From Acanthacorydalis orientalis (Eukaryota; Arthropoda; Insecta; Megaloptera; Corydalidae), in the NCBI GenBank assembly GCA_034766995.1, contig CM068314.1, forward strand, positions 18,337,701 through 18,401,700: a DNA stretch of 64,000 nucleotides, written 5' to 3'. Both the position numbers and the translations under genes were made by a program. Shown here one piece after another: positions 13,980 through 27,268 of the stretch (its first letter is position 1; each line of letters starts with the position of its first letter). The notes below the pieces were generated by a model. It was given only the letters and a program-made list of their open reading frames with translations, was not told the DNA's origin and did not search any database.

Positions 13980-14640
13980 GATATAGATATAAAATATATT
14001 TCTGAACTAAATAACGTTCCTTTAGATTTATAAGTGAAAATCTAAAAAAAACATGATGATATAAATCAACAATTTAATTAGAGATATAAATTATTAAATA
14101 AAGTAAAATTAATCTCGTTAGCACTTCTATTATACTGTTAGGAGGATATATATATATACATTAATTATAAGCTTTTTCAATCAAAATTAAACATATTTAT
14201 TAGAAAAATATATCCACATTAACTTTAAAACCAATATATACAAATAAGTTATTTTCCCTGGTGAATATTGATTTTAAATAAATCACTCTAAATAAAAAAA
14301 AAACAAAATGAAATAATTATTGAATAGAAAATAACTTATTTCAATAAAAAATACAAACGAATTTGCATTTACTTCAAATGAATTCACAATGACCAATTCA
14401 AACACTGAAATTATTCATGTTATTTGTTTGAAATTTACTTGTCTTTTGTGTCATTATTAGCTATGAAACATTCACATTTAAGATCTCATCAAGAAAGCTT
14501 AATCTTTAGTGATTGTACTCGTCTAAAGAATAAGTAGATTAAATTTCGAAGGGTTCTATTTAAATGATAAATATATTAAAAAATATCATGTCACAGAACT
14601 CTTTATAGGATTTCATCATTTTGCATTTCAATCACATTAA

Positions 14641-14649
14641 TACAATTTT

Positions 14650-14699
<50 letters not shown>

Positions 14700-14708
14700 A
14701 AAATTGTA
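14641..14708. repeat. 68-bp perfect palindrome with (AT)20 core
   Basis: The left arm TACAATTTTAAATT and the right arm AATTTAAAATTGTA are exact reverse complements around a 40-bp AT alternation. The whole 68 bp therefore reads the same on both strands and could extrude as a cruciform. Symmetry stops abruptly at both ends. Confidence 0.95.
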
Positions 14709-15029
14709 GCCTATAATATAAGAATTATAAAAAGAAAAAAAGTATATACATGAATCTTAAATATTTTTTTAGCATTATCAGTGCTAATGATTACAACCCC
14801 AAAAATACTTTGAATTAAGTATATATTATTAATTATTATTATAAATAATAATAAGAAGAAGAATATTTTAATACTATAGACTTGATTATAGTCTGTGTAT
14901 TTGTAGTTATTACAAAAGAATAGAATATCTCGGCCAATGGAATAATTTTATATTAATAAAGTTAAACTATAATCTGAAGAATATATTGTTTCCAAAATAA
15001 TGCAAATGTAAAAATAAATACGAATGTAA

Positions 15030-15035
15030 GTGTGT

Positions 15036-15070
<35 letters not shown>
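15030..15070. repeat. (GT)n-(AT)n microsatellite
   Basis: GTGTGTGTG leads into about 32 bp of AT alternation. Confidence 0.9.
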
Positions 15071-15073
<3 letters not shown>

Positions 15074-15231
15074 CTTTTAATCTTATTTATGCAGAATGCA
15101 TAAAAACAAATATGACAATAATAAGTATTTCATTAAATTAATGTTTAATATTTTACTTTGTTTCATTAAAAGGAAATAGAAAAATAATAAATAAACTGTA
15201 ATTATCTATGACACAAATCGCAAAATATTAA

Positions 15232-15771
15232 ATGAGTATATTTTACTCCACGGACACAATAATGGACGGAAATAGAAAACAACAAATATTTACGGAAATA
15301 TCCATTAGCAAATATAAAAATTGCACAGAACATAGTTTTTGCATCAAACTAAAATATTCTTCTAATCAAGCTAAATGTAGACAGTATCCTGTTTTTCTCT
15401 ATGAGTTGGATGAGCGATCTGAACATAGGAGAAATGGATGGCAGTGATTGATGTACGGCAGTGATGTCACAAAACAATTTTTGTCGATGTCCACCAAGCT
15501 GTCATTTTCAGCCGTTATTATTTGTGACCTTGGTCGAATCACATTCGTGGAAAAAAGTAAAGGTTGGCTTTTTTCTAATTACATAGTTGTGAGGCGTATA
15601 CTGTCTCTGACTTTTTGTAAATGTCGTCAGTTTCAAGGAATTTCTTCGTCTATATTGTTTGACAGAACAGCGTCAGTAGAAATAATATATGTTTCTGAAC
15701 TTTTTCAGATTACTTGTATAAAAACGAAATGTATCAAAAACTTTTATATCAAAACTGAAGAAGAAAGTTAA
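15232..15771 (+). pseudogene. long open frame broken by one TGA, unknown
   Basis: Two plus-strand open stretches of 71 and 107 codons lie in the same frame and are separated by a single TGA (15445-15447). An upstream TAA directly precedes the first ATG. Together they make about 178 sense codons in DNA where stops are very frequent. Local G+C is raised, Cys is scattered throughout, and the second part contains SAVIICDLGRITFVEKSKGW. I recognise no domain. It could be a gene with one nonsense mutation, two exons or an old mobile-element remnant, or chance in a GC-richer patch. Confidence 0.22.
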
Positions 15772-15926
15772 TTCTAGATGAACCACAATTGATCAATAAC
15801 CGATTTTATCTCTTACGAAAATCATTATTTATAACTCATTTCACAAGCCTTTTTGATGTAGTGAATTGAAAACATATAAATACACTTACCACCAAATACA
15901 CATACACACAAACTTACGTTTATAAA

Positions 15927-15931
<5 letters not shown>

Positions 15932-15969
<38 letters not shown>
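15932..15969. repeat. (TA)n microsatellite
   Basis: About 38 bp of TA alternation, with CACATACACACA some 30 bp upstream. Confidence 0.95.
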
Positions 15970-15975
<6 letters not shown>

Positions 15976-16285
15976 GTATGTACGCATCTGCCACTAACAT
16001 TCTTAAATTTTTAACCTAGTTTGAAAATTGACTTTTTAAAATTAAAAAAAAACTTAATATTCTTATTACTGAACAAGTACATCAATAAATATTATTTAAA
16101 GTAATCAAGACAATCATTACAGTAAAACTGATGCATATATATTTAAAATAAATGCTGAATTTCTAAAATATATTTTGAAATGTTACGAAATATACCTTGA
16201 CTTTTACTAATTCATAATTTACTCGCCTCACATGCCCCAAAAAGTGTTTGTTCAAAAATATTCAATATTTTGTTACTGATCATTT

Positions 16286-16287
<2 letters not shown>

Positions 16288-16335
<48 letters not shown>

Positions 16336-16342
16336 TACATAT
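16288..16342. repeat. (TA)n microsatellite
   Basis: TA run with one phase slip (ATAATATA) near its right end. Confidence 0.95.
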
Positions 16343-17279
16343 AAGTATCTACTCGTATGTGCGTGTGTGTTTGTACGTTAATTTACATAATGTATGTATA
16401 TGTATTATAAATATTTCAAAACCCACAATTAAAACAAATATGTATTCAGTATCGTTTAAAACGTAGTCAGAAGTAACGACGACTTTCTAAAACATAAACT
16501 GCATCAACGCCCCAGCGTTACTCTAGTCACCAGACAAAACATCATGTACCATTTACGACAGTGTCTCGAACAAAATGCTTTTAGCACATAGTCCTTTACG
16601 TACCACGATACTGCTCGTTGGTTGTTCGAGTCTCTTTTACGTACATTTTAATCTCGTTCATAATCTTTCTTAATTTTCGTTTGATGTATTTAATTGTTTC
16701 TGAATATTCTAGACATGACTTCGTTTCCTACAGACTGTTTAAGTACATTACATTCTTATAATTAAATTCTACGCTGCAGTCAGTTTTATTCTTGTTTTAT
16801 ATACAATATTATGATGTAATAAGGCACTTTTTTTTCCTTTTTATTCACAGAACATTTATTTACAAAGAACTATTCGCAATCATTTTTATTTAATCCCCAA
16901 TGTGTTATATTCTAAAATATTTATATGTTGTTAATGTTACTATTATTATCATATATTTTAATGAATTAGTACTAAAATACAAAGTTGATAAACATTTATT
17001 TTATAGAAAAAATATTTTTATGTATCTGAGAAAATTTCTACTAGTCTATTATATATTTTATGTATGCAATAAATAGATCAATGCCATGATTGAAAAAAAG
17101 TCAGTCTTAAGGCTAAAAAACCTAACTAATCAAAATGTGTAATAATAAATTTCGTTATCATGCATGTTTTGACTTACAAATAGTATAGAAATATTGATCA
17201 GGGACGAACATTTATAATAATCATTAAAATTTATAAATACACCTAGAAAAAGGCACGCACAAGAACGAGACGCAAACAT

Positions 17280-17280
<1 letters not shown>

Positions 17281-17330
<50 letters not shown>
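17281..17330. repeat. (TA)n microsatellite
   Basis: TACATACA lead-in followed by about 42 bp of pure TA. Confidence 0.95.
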
Positions 17331-17331
<1 letters not shown>

Positions 17332-17519
17332 CTGTAAGCATATAAGAACTTGTGAATAAAAATAAAATATGCGTGCAGAAAAAATAAACGTATCATAATC
17401 GGATTCAAACGCACAAATATATACATATTATTATGTGCTTTTTATACGCGAGACTGTTCTTTGAAAACAGTTTTATTTAATTCGGTTTCGAGCCGTTTTC
17501 GAAATGCAATTTCGTATGC

Positions 17520-17840
17520 AAACAGATGTTTTTTCCCAGCCGGTTTTACCGTGGCGGCCTTGGCGTAGGCCCAAGACGACGGAGCGGTCACGCTTGCACG
17601 GATACCGCCGCAGTTAACCGGGCTCTTCTCAGGAATTCTTTATCCTTGAAACGAGTGCCTTGGGACACTATGGGAGTACTATATTCGCTAGCTCGACGCT
17701 CCACTATCTAAACTGAATCGACTTAAGGAAATCATAATATCCCATAGTTGTTGCTAACATTTGCAAGGACATTGCAAAACGGTTATTAGGTGAAATTAAG
17801 TCGAAATGTTGTGCCGAAAATTAACTGTTTACCATTTAAT
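17520..17840 (+). other. CpG-dense island with 61-codon open frame
   Basis: About 85 bp from 17541 carry twelve CpG dinucleotides, far above anything else outside the satellite. A plus-strand frame at 17526-17711 encodes an Arg- and Gly-rich segment (RGGLGVGPRRRSGHACTDTA) and then LKRVPWDTMGVL. I recognise no domain. The minus strand also gives fragments such as LGLRQGRHGKTGWEK. Options are an exon, a promoter-type CpG patch or a piece of a GC-rich mobile element. Confidence 0.25.
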
Positions 17841-18098
17841 TCATTCTGTTGTATATTACAGCTAAATAAAAGAATGCCTTTTTTATTGCATTTAATCTTA
17901 ACAAATCTATTGATCAATTATTATTTTCAAACCTTTAACATTGAAATTTAAAATATAAATGATTTTCAAAAGAATGTAAGTAATTTTAAAGATATTATAT
18001 GCAACAATATATTCATCAAAAAACGAAAAATATTTTGTTTGTATATCCTTAAATGTTACTTCCTAAGAACTGATTAACAGTTGACGTCAAATATTTTC

Positions 18099-18114
18099 TA
18101 TATCTATCTATCTA

Positions 18115-18166
<52 letters not shown>

Positions 18167-18172
18167 TGTATA
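18099..18172. repeat. (TATC)n-(TA)n compound microsatellite
   Basis: Four TATC units run directly into about 45 bp of TA and end in TATGCATGTATATA. Confidence 0.95.
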
Positions 18173-19184
18173 TAAAAGAGTACATATGAGGTAAATTATC
18201 AATTTACTTATATTTATGTGTACATATCAACTAGAAAACAAGACTAAACAACACATTTATTATGAACATAATTAGAACAGTAACTAACGCACAGCTCAAA
18301 TAACGATACCAACAACGCATTAAGTGTATTGTGTTTAATGAAAGTTGACACTTTTATCGCATGAATTAAAACGTAGCGGATATGTGTACATAATGCAAGT
18401 CAACCCCAACAATTACTATTACAAAAGGTGTGCAACTCCCTTGTGGCAGTGGTCAACAGTGTATGGCTGTAATACACGACAACGAAAAAACCATTTAGCG
18501 GAATACAACATACACAATATGACAGGTTTTTGTGTATATGCCGGGGCCGTAGGCATGTGGAATTAAAAACACTGCATGTACAAGAGAAACAAGTGTGAGT
18601 TTATAATATGTGTGAACAAACATAATTCGCGGCCTTGTATAAACATTAAAACTTTCCTCTTTAGTATTGTTTGAAAAACTGGGTCATGTTTTATTACAAT
18701 TCAGTTGTACACCTTTTCTTATCGGGATTTTGATATTATTCATCGCTTGCAGATATTTTAGGTACGCGGTATGTCTATTTTTGTAAAACAAGTGTAAAAG
18801 ATTACATTAATATTGTTATTTTTGTAAATATACACCTCGAGCGTACATGCTGTATGCAAAAAATATACATGCATATTAAAAAATACGCGTGTGTGAAAAA
18901 AAAATTGTTCCTATGAATATAACTGGCAATAAATTTAAAAACACTGAAAAATGATAAAAAGGTAATGTATGTATTTTCTTAAAATATACTACTGTCGCCT
19001 CTATAACTACTGTGTTTATTTATGTGAAATAAATAGATTAATATAAATGAATTATTCAAATAAAGTTCAATAAACTTTTATTCAATTAAATATTTCAAAT
19101 AAATCAAAAACAACCCACCTTCAACTTTACTAATATCTTTGAAAATCATTTTTAATGCTATTTTATTTATTGCGAATTTTATGA

Positions 19185-19187
<3 letters not shown>

Positions 19188-19217
<30 letters not shown>
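19188..19217. repeat. (TA)n microsatellite
   Basis: About 30 bp of TA alternation. Confidence 0.9.
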
Positions 19218-19222
<5 letters not shown>

Positions 19223-20855
19223 CGTTTGCCTCCATTTTGTGATAGTAACCCCCTCGTATCATGAAAATATCGTAATGTAACCCAATAATTCATTGTACAT
19301 ATTTTGGAAACTTTTTCCAATGTATCATAAATTGAAATTTTCGTCACATAACTAAGTTATTTCTATTTTAATTAGTGATTATTCACATATAGATTTATTT
19401 TAATTCCAATATTAAAACAAATAAACAGAGATAATAATTCAGAAGAGTTGACATTTGTATTTAAGCAAATGTGTTTTTATGTTATATTATAGTTTTAATT
19501 TAATCTCAACACATTTTCATTAAAAAAGTTCTAAAAAACTAAATAAAACAATTATGTGTTAATAGTGGGTATTAAAATATTCAACAATTAGGGGAAAAAT
19601 ATGATTTTATTAATAAAACACATGTGAAATTAAAACTACAATGAAAGTATAAAAATATAAAAAATGGTATAAATTTCTTACTAAATATGTATTGCATCGT
19701 GGAACGAAATAAACTTTCATTCGAGTATTTCATGTATGATAAATAAAAATGAGAGTTCATAACGACATATACGTATCCAGTTTAACCGAGAAACAAATGT
19801 CAAAAACGCACATCTGTAGTTAAGAAATATGACTTCGCCAAAAGATATCAAAAGAGAAAAAAAATAGTTCTTTTTTATCTGACGGTCAAAAGTCAACAAA
19901 CGGACCAATGATGATTATATACAAAACTGACGAGCGACACAAACGGTATTGGGCTCTCGGGAATCGCGGTCCACAATGAAAATGGCCAACTCATAAGCGA
20001 TGACCATCATTTACAGAACATACGCTCTTTCTGGCATGAATTATGTTATTGCGTACATAAGCAACTTGTTGATAAACATAAAAAAAATATGTATAAGATA
20101 AAATACTGAAACCAAATTCCAACAATAAAATATATTAATATATAAGTACTGAAATTCCATATCAGTGACGATATTTGTAATAAAACAATAAAAACAGATT
20201 TAGTACTAAAATACAAAATAAACATATTCTCAAAGATTAAAAATAATTGAAATTATTCAAACATGCTGATAAACTAAAATATATCTACAAAATAATCGAT
20301 GAACTAGATTTATTATTATTAAGAAGATAAAAAAAATTTTATAGTCGATAAAATATATTTGTAAGTCAAAACATTTAACAAAAATTATAGAATAGAACAA
20401 ATAAGTATTAAGAAAACGAGTTTTAAAAAAAAGACTTCTACACATAAATAAAAATCAGTTATTAAAAGTGTATAAAACAACTTTACAACAAGTAATTGAT
20501 TAATTTTGTAATGAATTAATTAGCAAAATTAGTTTTAAAACAATGATATAAAATAACAAATTATTATTACACCAGATACAAGCAGGAAAAAAAACTATGA
20601 AATGAAAGCTTTCAATCTTATTAACATTTATGAACAATGAAATTTGTTTTCAATGAAGCAATTATATCAAATCGCATAGCAATCAACCGAATGACACAAA
20701 AAAAACAAATTGATATTTCAAATAGTTGCATGTATAAAAACCATTGCAAATATTTATAGAAAAAAATTAAATGCTATAACTTTTTTGTCAATTTAAGTCA
20801 CATTTTAAACATTAATATTTTTCAAATAATGTCGTGTTTTACGACCTAACTTTAT

Positions 20856-20857
<2 letters not shown>

Positions 20858-20909
<52 letters not shown>
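20858..20909. repeat. (TA)n microsatellite
   Basis: About 50 bp of pure TA preceded by TTATTA. Confidence 0.95.
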
Positions 20910-20911
<2 letters not shown>

Positions 20912-21291
20912 GTGTGTTTATGTACATATTTATTTTGTCTCTAATAAAACAAATACACATTTATTTAAAACGACAGAATAATTTCGATTTTAATAATTAA
21001 CTCACGAATGGTTTCACGAAAAAGATCAACAAATATAAATAATTTTTAAACACAACAATTATATATTGAAAATATATTTTATAATAAAAGTTCAATATTT
21101 TTTTATAAATTTATCACAATATTTTTAAATTAATTACATTTTGATATAATAATTATTATAAATATTAATTAATTACATACGAAAATGCAAAAAGCTTTCA
21201 TAGAAAAATTGTACTTTTTAAAAAAGATACACCTTTAAAAACTTGTCTTTCGAAGAATTGTATTTGAAAAATTTACCATCCATATACACAC

Positions 21292-21294
<3 letters not shown>

Positions 21295-21350
<56 letters not shown>
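21295..21350. repeat. (TA)n microsatellite
   Basis: CACACATG lead-in to about 54 bp of TA. Confidence 0.95.
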
Positions 21351-21352
<2 letters not shown>

Positions 21353-22533
21353 AATAAAATTACAATTTCAGGAGAAGTCATATATCTAAATTTATTATTT
21401 AACATTCACACAATACATATTTAAAAGAAATTATATTTAAATACGTTAAAAAAATTATATCAACTGATGTAGAAAAATATTCTATAGTAATTTATTGCCA
21501 TCAAGCTATAAATAAATATCAAAATCAAATTAAACTTTTTTCTGGAAAAAATCGAAATAATCGTAAAACTTTTTCTTAGAAATAATTGAAGTAGAAAGGA
21601 ATGATTTTATCGATTAAATATAAACTATAAGAGATTTTATAACATTATCTTTTTTATAACCCCACGCACTAGTGCGTGTTTTGTATAGAATAAGAAATGG
21701 AGTGGTTTTATTATAACGTCGATACATTATATATAATATACTTTCTAAATGATTACTTGATTGTATGTAAATATACTCAACAAAGCTCGAATTAATTAAT
21801 GATTTTATAAACAAAAAATAAATTATGATATTAAATTACAACCGAATAGAATATCACTATGAATAAAATAAAAACAGAATTACGTATTCTATGTACAAAA
21901 AGACAACAAATGGCTAGAATAAAGGTTTTGTTTCAGTTGAAAACAATTATATTAGTTAGTATATCACAATAAAGCTCAAAACATATTTATATAGTCACAT
22001 ACGCCAATTGTTAATTCCCAATACAAAGCTGTTAAATAATGTGCGACTGATGAAATAATTTACTAAAAACTGCAATGCCATTATCCGACAGAATAATAGC
22101 TATATACATTTAAATGACCTGTTACGACCGAAAATATTCCCGAAACAAAGCATGAGGGATAGAATGCTTTCAGTCATGACAATTTAAATAGAACATACAA
22201 TATGACCTAGTACAGTTTTCATGTTATTATGTCTTTTGTTGGGAATATGGGTATATCTATTAAAAATATTTATGTGTTATGAGTTTATGTTTTTCATAAA
22301 CATATAATAAATGACATTATCTTTGCATTTTTTCTATATAAAAATATACATATAGATATATTAAAATAGAACTATTTTAAAAATTGATTATTAAAAGAAA
22401 GATTTTCATTAACATTTAAAAATTAGAAAAATAAACACAAACCGAATATTTTTTAATGTGAATGATCTTTAGTAAATAATTATTAATTTAACTTTTTAGT
22501 ATGATACAGTAAAGTAAAAAAAAAAAAAAACAT

Positions 22534-22767
22534 ATGATGGTGCACGTCAAAGGGAGTAAGTACAATACAGGTAAATGGATTGGCCATTCAGTCGAACATA
22601 ATGTGTCTAGTATCGATACGAAAGCATCTATCTCCCTTATATACCACCACGTTGAACAAACACCATACAAATTAACCACTCAGACAATAAAGAAAACTTT
22701 TTCCACCCACATGAAATCAAACTACTTCTGGCACGAAATCTCAAAGCAATTTCTCTTTAATAATTAA
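22534..22767 (+). other. unassigned 77-codon open frame
   Basis: I do not recognise this frame. It begins with two Met codons just after an A16 run and has a mixed composition (TGKWIGHSVEHNVSSIDTKA). The opposite strand is also open for 63 codons over 22488-22679, so the coding strand is undecided. The local rise in G+C is the main reason for listing it. No splice-site or promoter evidence separates an exon from chance. Confidence 0.15.
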
Positions 22768-23967
22768 ATAAATCGTTTTCTTTCATGATCTATACTATTG
22801 TTCACAAACACATCGCCAAGGACAATATCCTGATTTAAAGTGTGCATGTATGTGTGTGTGTTCTTGTTTTCGATCCAATTATCGTCGTGAAAGTTTAGAT
22901 ATTAAGTATTTTCATCTTTTTTTAGAAATAAGAAACTGATAATAAATACTGTATAAAATTTATTTTTAAAGTACAAAGATTAATTTACTAATAAGACTAT
23001 TTAACATCTTATATCAAATTTCTCTGATTTTTGATTATTTCGTATTCTTTGACGATTTATCCTTAATAATCAATTATTAAATGCTTTTCAGCAGATTTTT
23101 TTTGTTGATTTTTAAAGGAGTGAAAACTTCATTTGTGAGAGTGAATTTAGTGCCGAAAACTATATTGTGATCAATATTTTCTTTAATTTTTTGATAATTA
23201 AGATTTTTGAGTCAATTTCATATAAGAAGTCTTTATCTTAGGGTAGAACAGTGAATTTATTTTTTTTCAATAATTGTATTCGACTCATTTATTAAAAAAA
23301 TAGAATTATTTTAATTAGGTAAGAATATTAAAAAAAACATTTTTAATAGTTATTATTGAATAAAATACAATCTTTATAAAAACATAAAATATTCCATAAG
23401 ACATAATTAACAGAATGTTTTAATCATCACAATTCATTAACTAAATATCAAAAATTACATTAAAATTTATTAAAATTATTTTTGTACTTGAATTAAAAAA
23501 TTAAACTTCTTAAAAAATAGTTAAATATTAAATCAAAATAAAAAAAAACTCATACTGTTATTTCTGATATTATACAATTTTGTACGATCGAAGAATATTC
23601 TACATAAAGAAAAACCGAACTGAAAATATATTAATAAAAAAAGAATCACCTTGTAAAATATAAAATTATGTATTCACTGCAATCGAATATTCACAGTGAA
23701 TAGTTTACGAACGCCATACATACAAGTGGCATAATGGAATGCCAAGCATAACGAAGACAAATGATATTCTATCAACGAATTTTTAAAAACTCATCTTTGC
23801 CATCTTATTTTTTCCACCGTAGATAACTTGTCAAGAAAATGATTAATATGTATTCGGACTTGGATCATCTCACATTTTAATATGTGGAATGTACTCCATT
23901 TTACACTTCTCGTATTGAAAGAAAATGATTTATTTGATTGAATTATAAAACATTTTGTACTTATTAA

Positions 23968-23970
<3 letters not shown>

Positions 23971-24032
<62 letters not shown>

Positions 24033-24046
24033 ATGTATATATACAT
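23971..24046. repeat. (TA)n-(GT)n compound microsatellite
   Basis: About 48 bp of TA run into (GT)7 and a TATGTATATATAC tail. Both strands give spurious Tyr-Ile frames. Confidence 0.95.
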
Positions 24047-24330
24047 AACATCTGTATTTATTGGCAATAATATTGTTTGTTGGCAAACACTCATCAGTTG
24101 TGATGACAAAACTGTAGAAAAACTATTTTTTTACTTAAGAATGTAACATCAAAATAAACTTAAAGATGTTGTAAAGTTTGACAATATTACAATAGTATAG
24201 CTTACGAGCACAATGAATTGTCTATTAAAATCTGTTTAAAGTACTATTTAATACATTGAAATCCTTTCTAAAACTATTTCACAAAAACTATTAGTCAAGA
24301 ATTAGGATTAATCTCTATGTTTTTACTAGT

Positions 24331-24362
<32 letters not shown>

Positions 24363-24364
24363 TG
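24331..24364. repeat. (TA)n microsatellite
   Basis: About 30 bp of TA with one C interruption. Confidence 0.9.
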
Positions 24365-24679
24365 TAGACATCTAAATGACAATAAAATTTGTTTTTGTTT
24401 GTGAGAGAACGAAATGTTAATACTAGCTTGATATATGTTTTAAAATCCGTATAAATCTATTTAAATCTACTCATTAATAACGTTTAATTGAGAAATGAGA
24501 TAAAAAATATTTATATATCGAGAAAACACATGTTACACATTATTTTGTTATTTTCTAAATTATCAAACAAATATTATTAGTCCGTTAACTGTTTTTTTTT
24601 ATTTCATACTTAAAGAAAGATATCCAAATTAATTCTTTAAATAATTATACAACGAAAATTATTTATTGGGCATTTACGT

Positions 24680-24717
24680 ACATACATACATACATATATA
24701 CATACATACCTATATAC

Positions 24718-24759
<42 letters not shown>

Positions 24760-24760
24760 T
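24680..24760. repeat. (CATA)n-(TA)n-(GT)n compound microsatellite
   Basis: Several CATA units, then about 20 bp of TA, then (GT)10 in direct succession. Confidence 0.95.
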
Positions 24761-26378
24761 TCAAAATTTATTCTTCAGGCATATGCTAGGTTATATGTTA
24801 ACCTTAAGTGTATGTTAACTAAATACTAAGTATTTTTAAAAAATATTCAACACAAGTTTTATAAAAATTGACAAAGAAAGAATTTTAAACAGTATTCAAA
24901 TACAAAAATAATTATTAGGTGGATATAAGTATGTTTAAATATTTAATAACATGAATATAATAATTTCTATTACAGTCGTATTTAAAAATACAAATTATTA
25001 CAAAAGCTCATTAAACTATAATAAAACATTCTTCTTAAATACATCAAAATATGAACGATCGGATTGAATGCAACAATAAAAATGTATTTGAATAAGTTCA
25101 TATTACAACTGAAATCCGATTTGATTTCAATAATAATTCCCTATTCGAAAAAGCTTTCCATGATCAACGAATATGGAGACGGTATTTACGATGACTCAAT
25201 CCCATCGACTTGGATGTACTTAAATTATCTTATGAGCATGTTTATGTTCTTCAACATATAGATAATATTAAACTTATATGATTTTAAGTGCATTCAAATC
25301 AAACGTTACGATATGCTTTTTATTTATAACATTATCTTTATATCAATTTAAATAAGCATAAAAAATAGTATAATAATATAATTATAATATTATCGTTTTT
25401 ATATCTATTCATCAAATGTTTTCTTGTTCTTTAGAGCTTATAACATTTTTTTTAAACTGAAATTAATCGAAATACTTTAAAAAAGATAAATGTGCAATAA
25501 AAATCTCATTTAGTAATAAATTATTATATATAATTATTTTATTCGCAACCTTAATTAAATATTTAAATAAATTAATAATTTTTAAACAGGTTAAACAATA
25601 ATGACAAATTAATTTATCTATTCAAAAAAATAACACAGATAAATTAACTTTTCATGTCTATGAATAATTTTATAAATATTATCTATTATCATCCAGACAT
25701 TTTTTATAGAATTTCAAAATACCGTATATTATTTAATAAGTTGTATAAGTTGAATACTATAATATTTAAAAAGTTGTATATTAAGTCGTATTCTTTTCAA
25801 AATTGTTATGAATAATTAATATTATTTTCAAAATTTTACTCTCCGAAAATAATATACATTTTTTTCGAACTATGATTAACAATTGATTATTAACAATTCT
25901 ATTTTTTTCTTATGCACATTTAGATAGAAATTCGTTAATCTTTAGAATACCAACAGTTTTTTTCAAATTTTTTTTATCTTAGAACTCTGAGAATGATGAC
26001 GTTGCCTTCAGAATGCAATTAAGCTATAATTATCAAATATTAAATGTTATTTATCACAATAAATTTCTTTATTTTGTGGAGAATGAAAAATCATTTATGA
26101 AAATAAATTTAACTTCTCTGTCAAAGACTAGACTTGAAATTAATTATGTTTTGAGATAACAAAAGTTTAATTTTAAATTACCATTGAATGACTTGTATGA
26201 TGTTAGGAAAACAACTAAATCAGTACACAAACTAAACATGCCTTAAGCTCAAATTTATCATACGTTACAGAATTAAATGATTCTGAAAAAAAGCACTTTA
26301 AATATAGGATAAAATATACAAATAGTATTTATCTGCTTTAATTGAATTGTTTTTTTTGGTGTGTATTTCAATGAATTT

Positions 26379-26447
26379 GTCCCTAGGTACAGTACCCCTT
26401 TGTCCCTAGGTACAGCACCTCTTTATCCGCAGATACAACACTTCTTT
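26379..26447. repeat. three-copy 23-bp minisatellite
   Basis: Three head-to-tail 23-bp units at 26379-26401, 26402-26424 and 26425-26447. The first two start GTCCCTAGGTACAG and differ at two positions. The third (ATCCGCAGATACAA) is more diverged. All three end in CTTT. Confidence 0.9.
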
Positions 26448-27224
26448 CCAATTAGAGACAAATAATATATACAGAAAAAAAAACAAGATAAAAATTAATT
26501 TAGAACGTTAAAAATTTATTTGCATATTTTTCATAAATTTTCTGAACAGTGACATAATATTTAGATCTTCGAAAGAATAATAAATAAAATTACATAAATA
26601 TTAAAAAAAAAATGTCTTAAAGTATAAATTGTTTATTAACTTAATAACATACGTGCTCATACATATATTTTATTATAAAAAAGTATTTTATAGATGAATA
26701 TATCAGAATAATTTTTTGAAATCAGTTTTACTTTGATTATATTGAAATATGTCAGTTTAATATTTGATAAATTATAATTTAAATACTTTCGAAACACTTA
26801 TTCAGTCCCAATATTTATTTTTCAAGTAGACGCGTACCTGGTTAATTACAAAACTAAAACAGTTTGTAATTGTTCTATACGTTTTTTTAATGTTTCAAGC
26901 ACATGACATAAATTTTAATTATTTTTTAATGATTTAACGATTTATGTGAGTATTTTATGATTTTATGTAGTATATTTTCTGACTATAAACACATTTAAAA
27001 CATTGATCATAAGACAATTAAATACTTTATAAACGATAAAATGAAAAACTAATAAGAAAATAATCGTGAATTTTTCTATTATCTCCTTATTACATTAATA
27101 AAGGTACAGTCTATTAAATAAACGAAAAACAAAACTTTTAGTGTATGAATGGGTAAATGTAAAAAGTAGTTATAAATATAATGCTTCTATTATTAAAAAG
27201 TTGAATATATCAAATGAGATGTAA

Positions 27225-27227
<3 letters not shown>

Positions 27228-27264
<37 letters not shown>
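27228..27264. repeat. (TA)n microsatellite
   Basis: About 36 bp of pure TA. Confidence 0.95.

Positions 27265-27268
<4 letters not shown>

Larger units (their letters stand above)
15772..17519. other. AT-rich DNA, no gene recognised
   Basis: TA tracts (listed separately) and A/T-rich unique DNA. A slightly G+C-richer patch at 16490-16650 has no long frame. Confidence 0.55.
17841..22487. other. AT-rich DNA, no gene recognised
   Basis: Unique A/T-rich sequence plus TA tracts. A patch at 18345-18566 has a 73-codon plus-strand frame with balanced composition (KRCATPLWQWSTVYGC) but no known motif. A patch at 19920-20040 is G+C-richer with only short frames. Confidence 0.5.
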
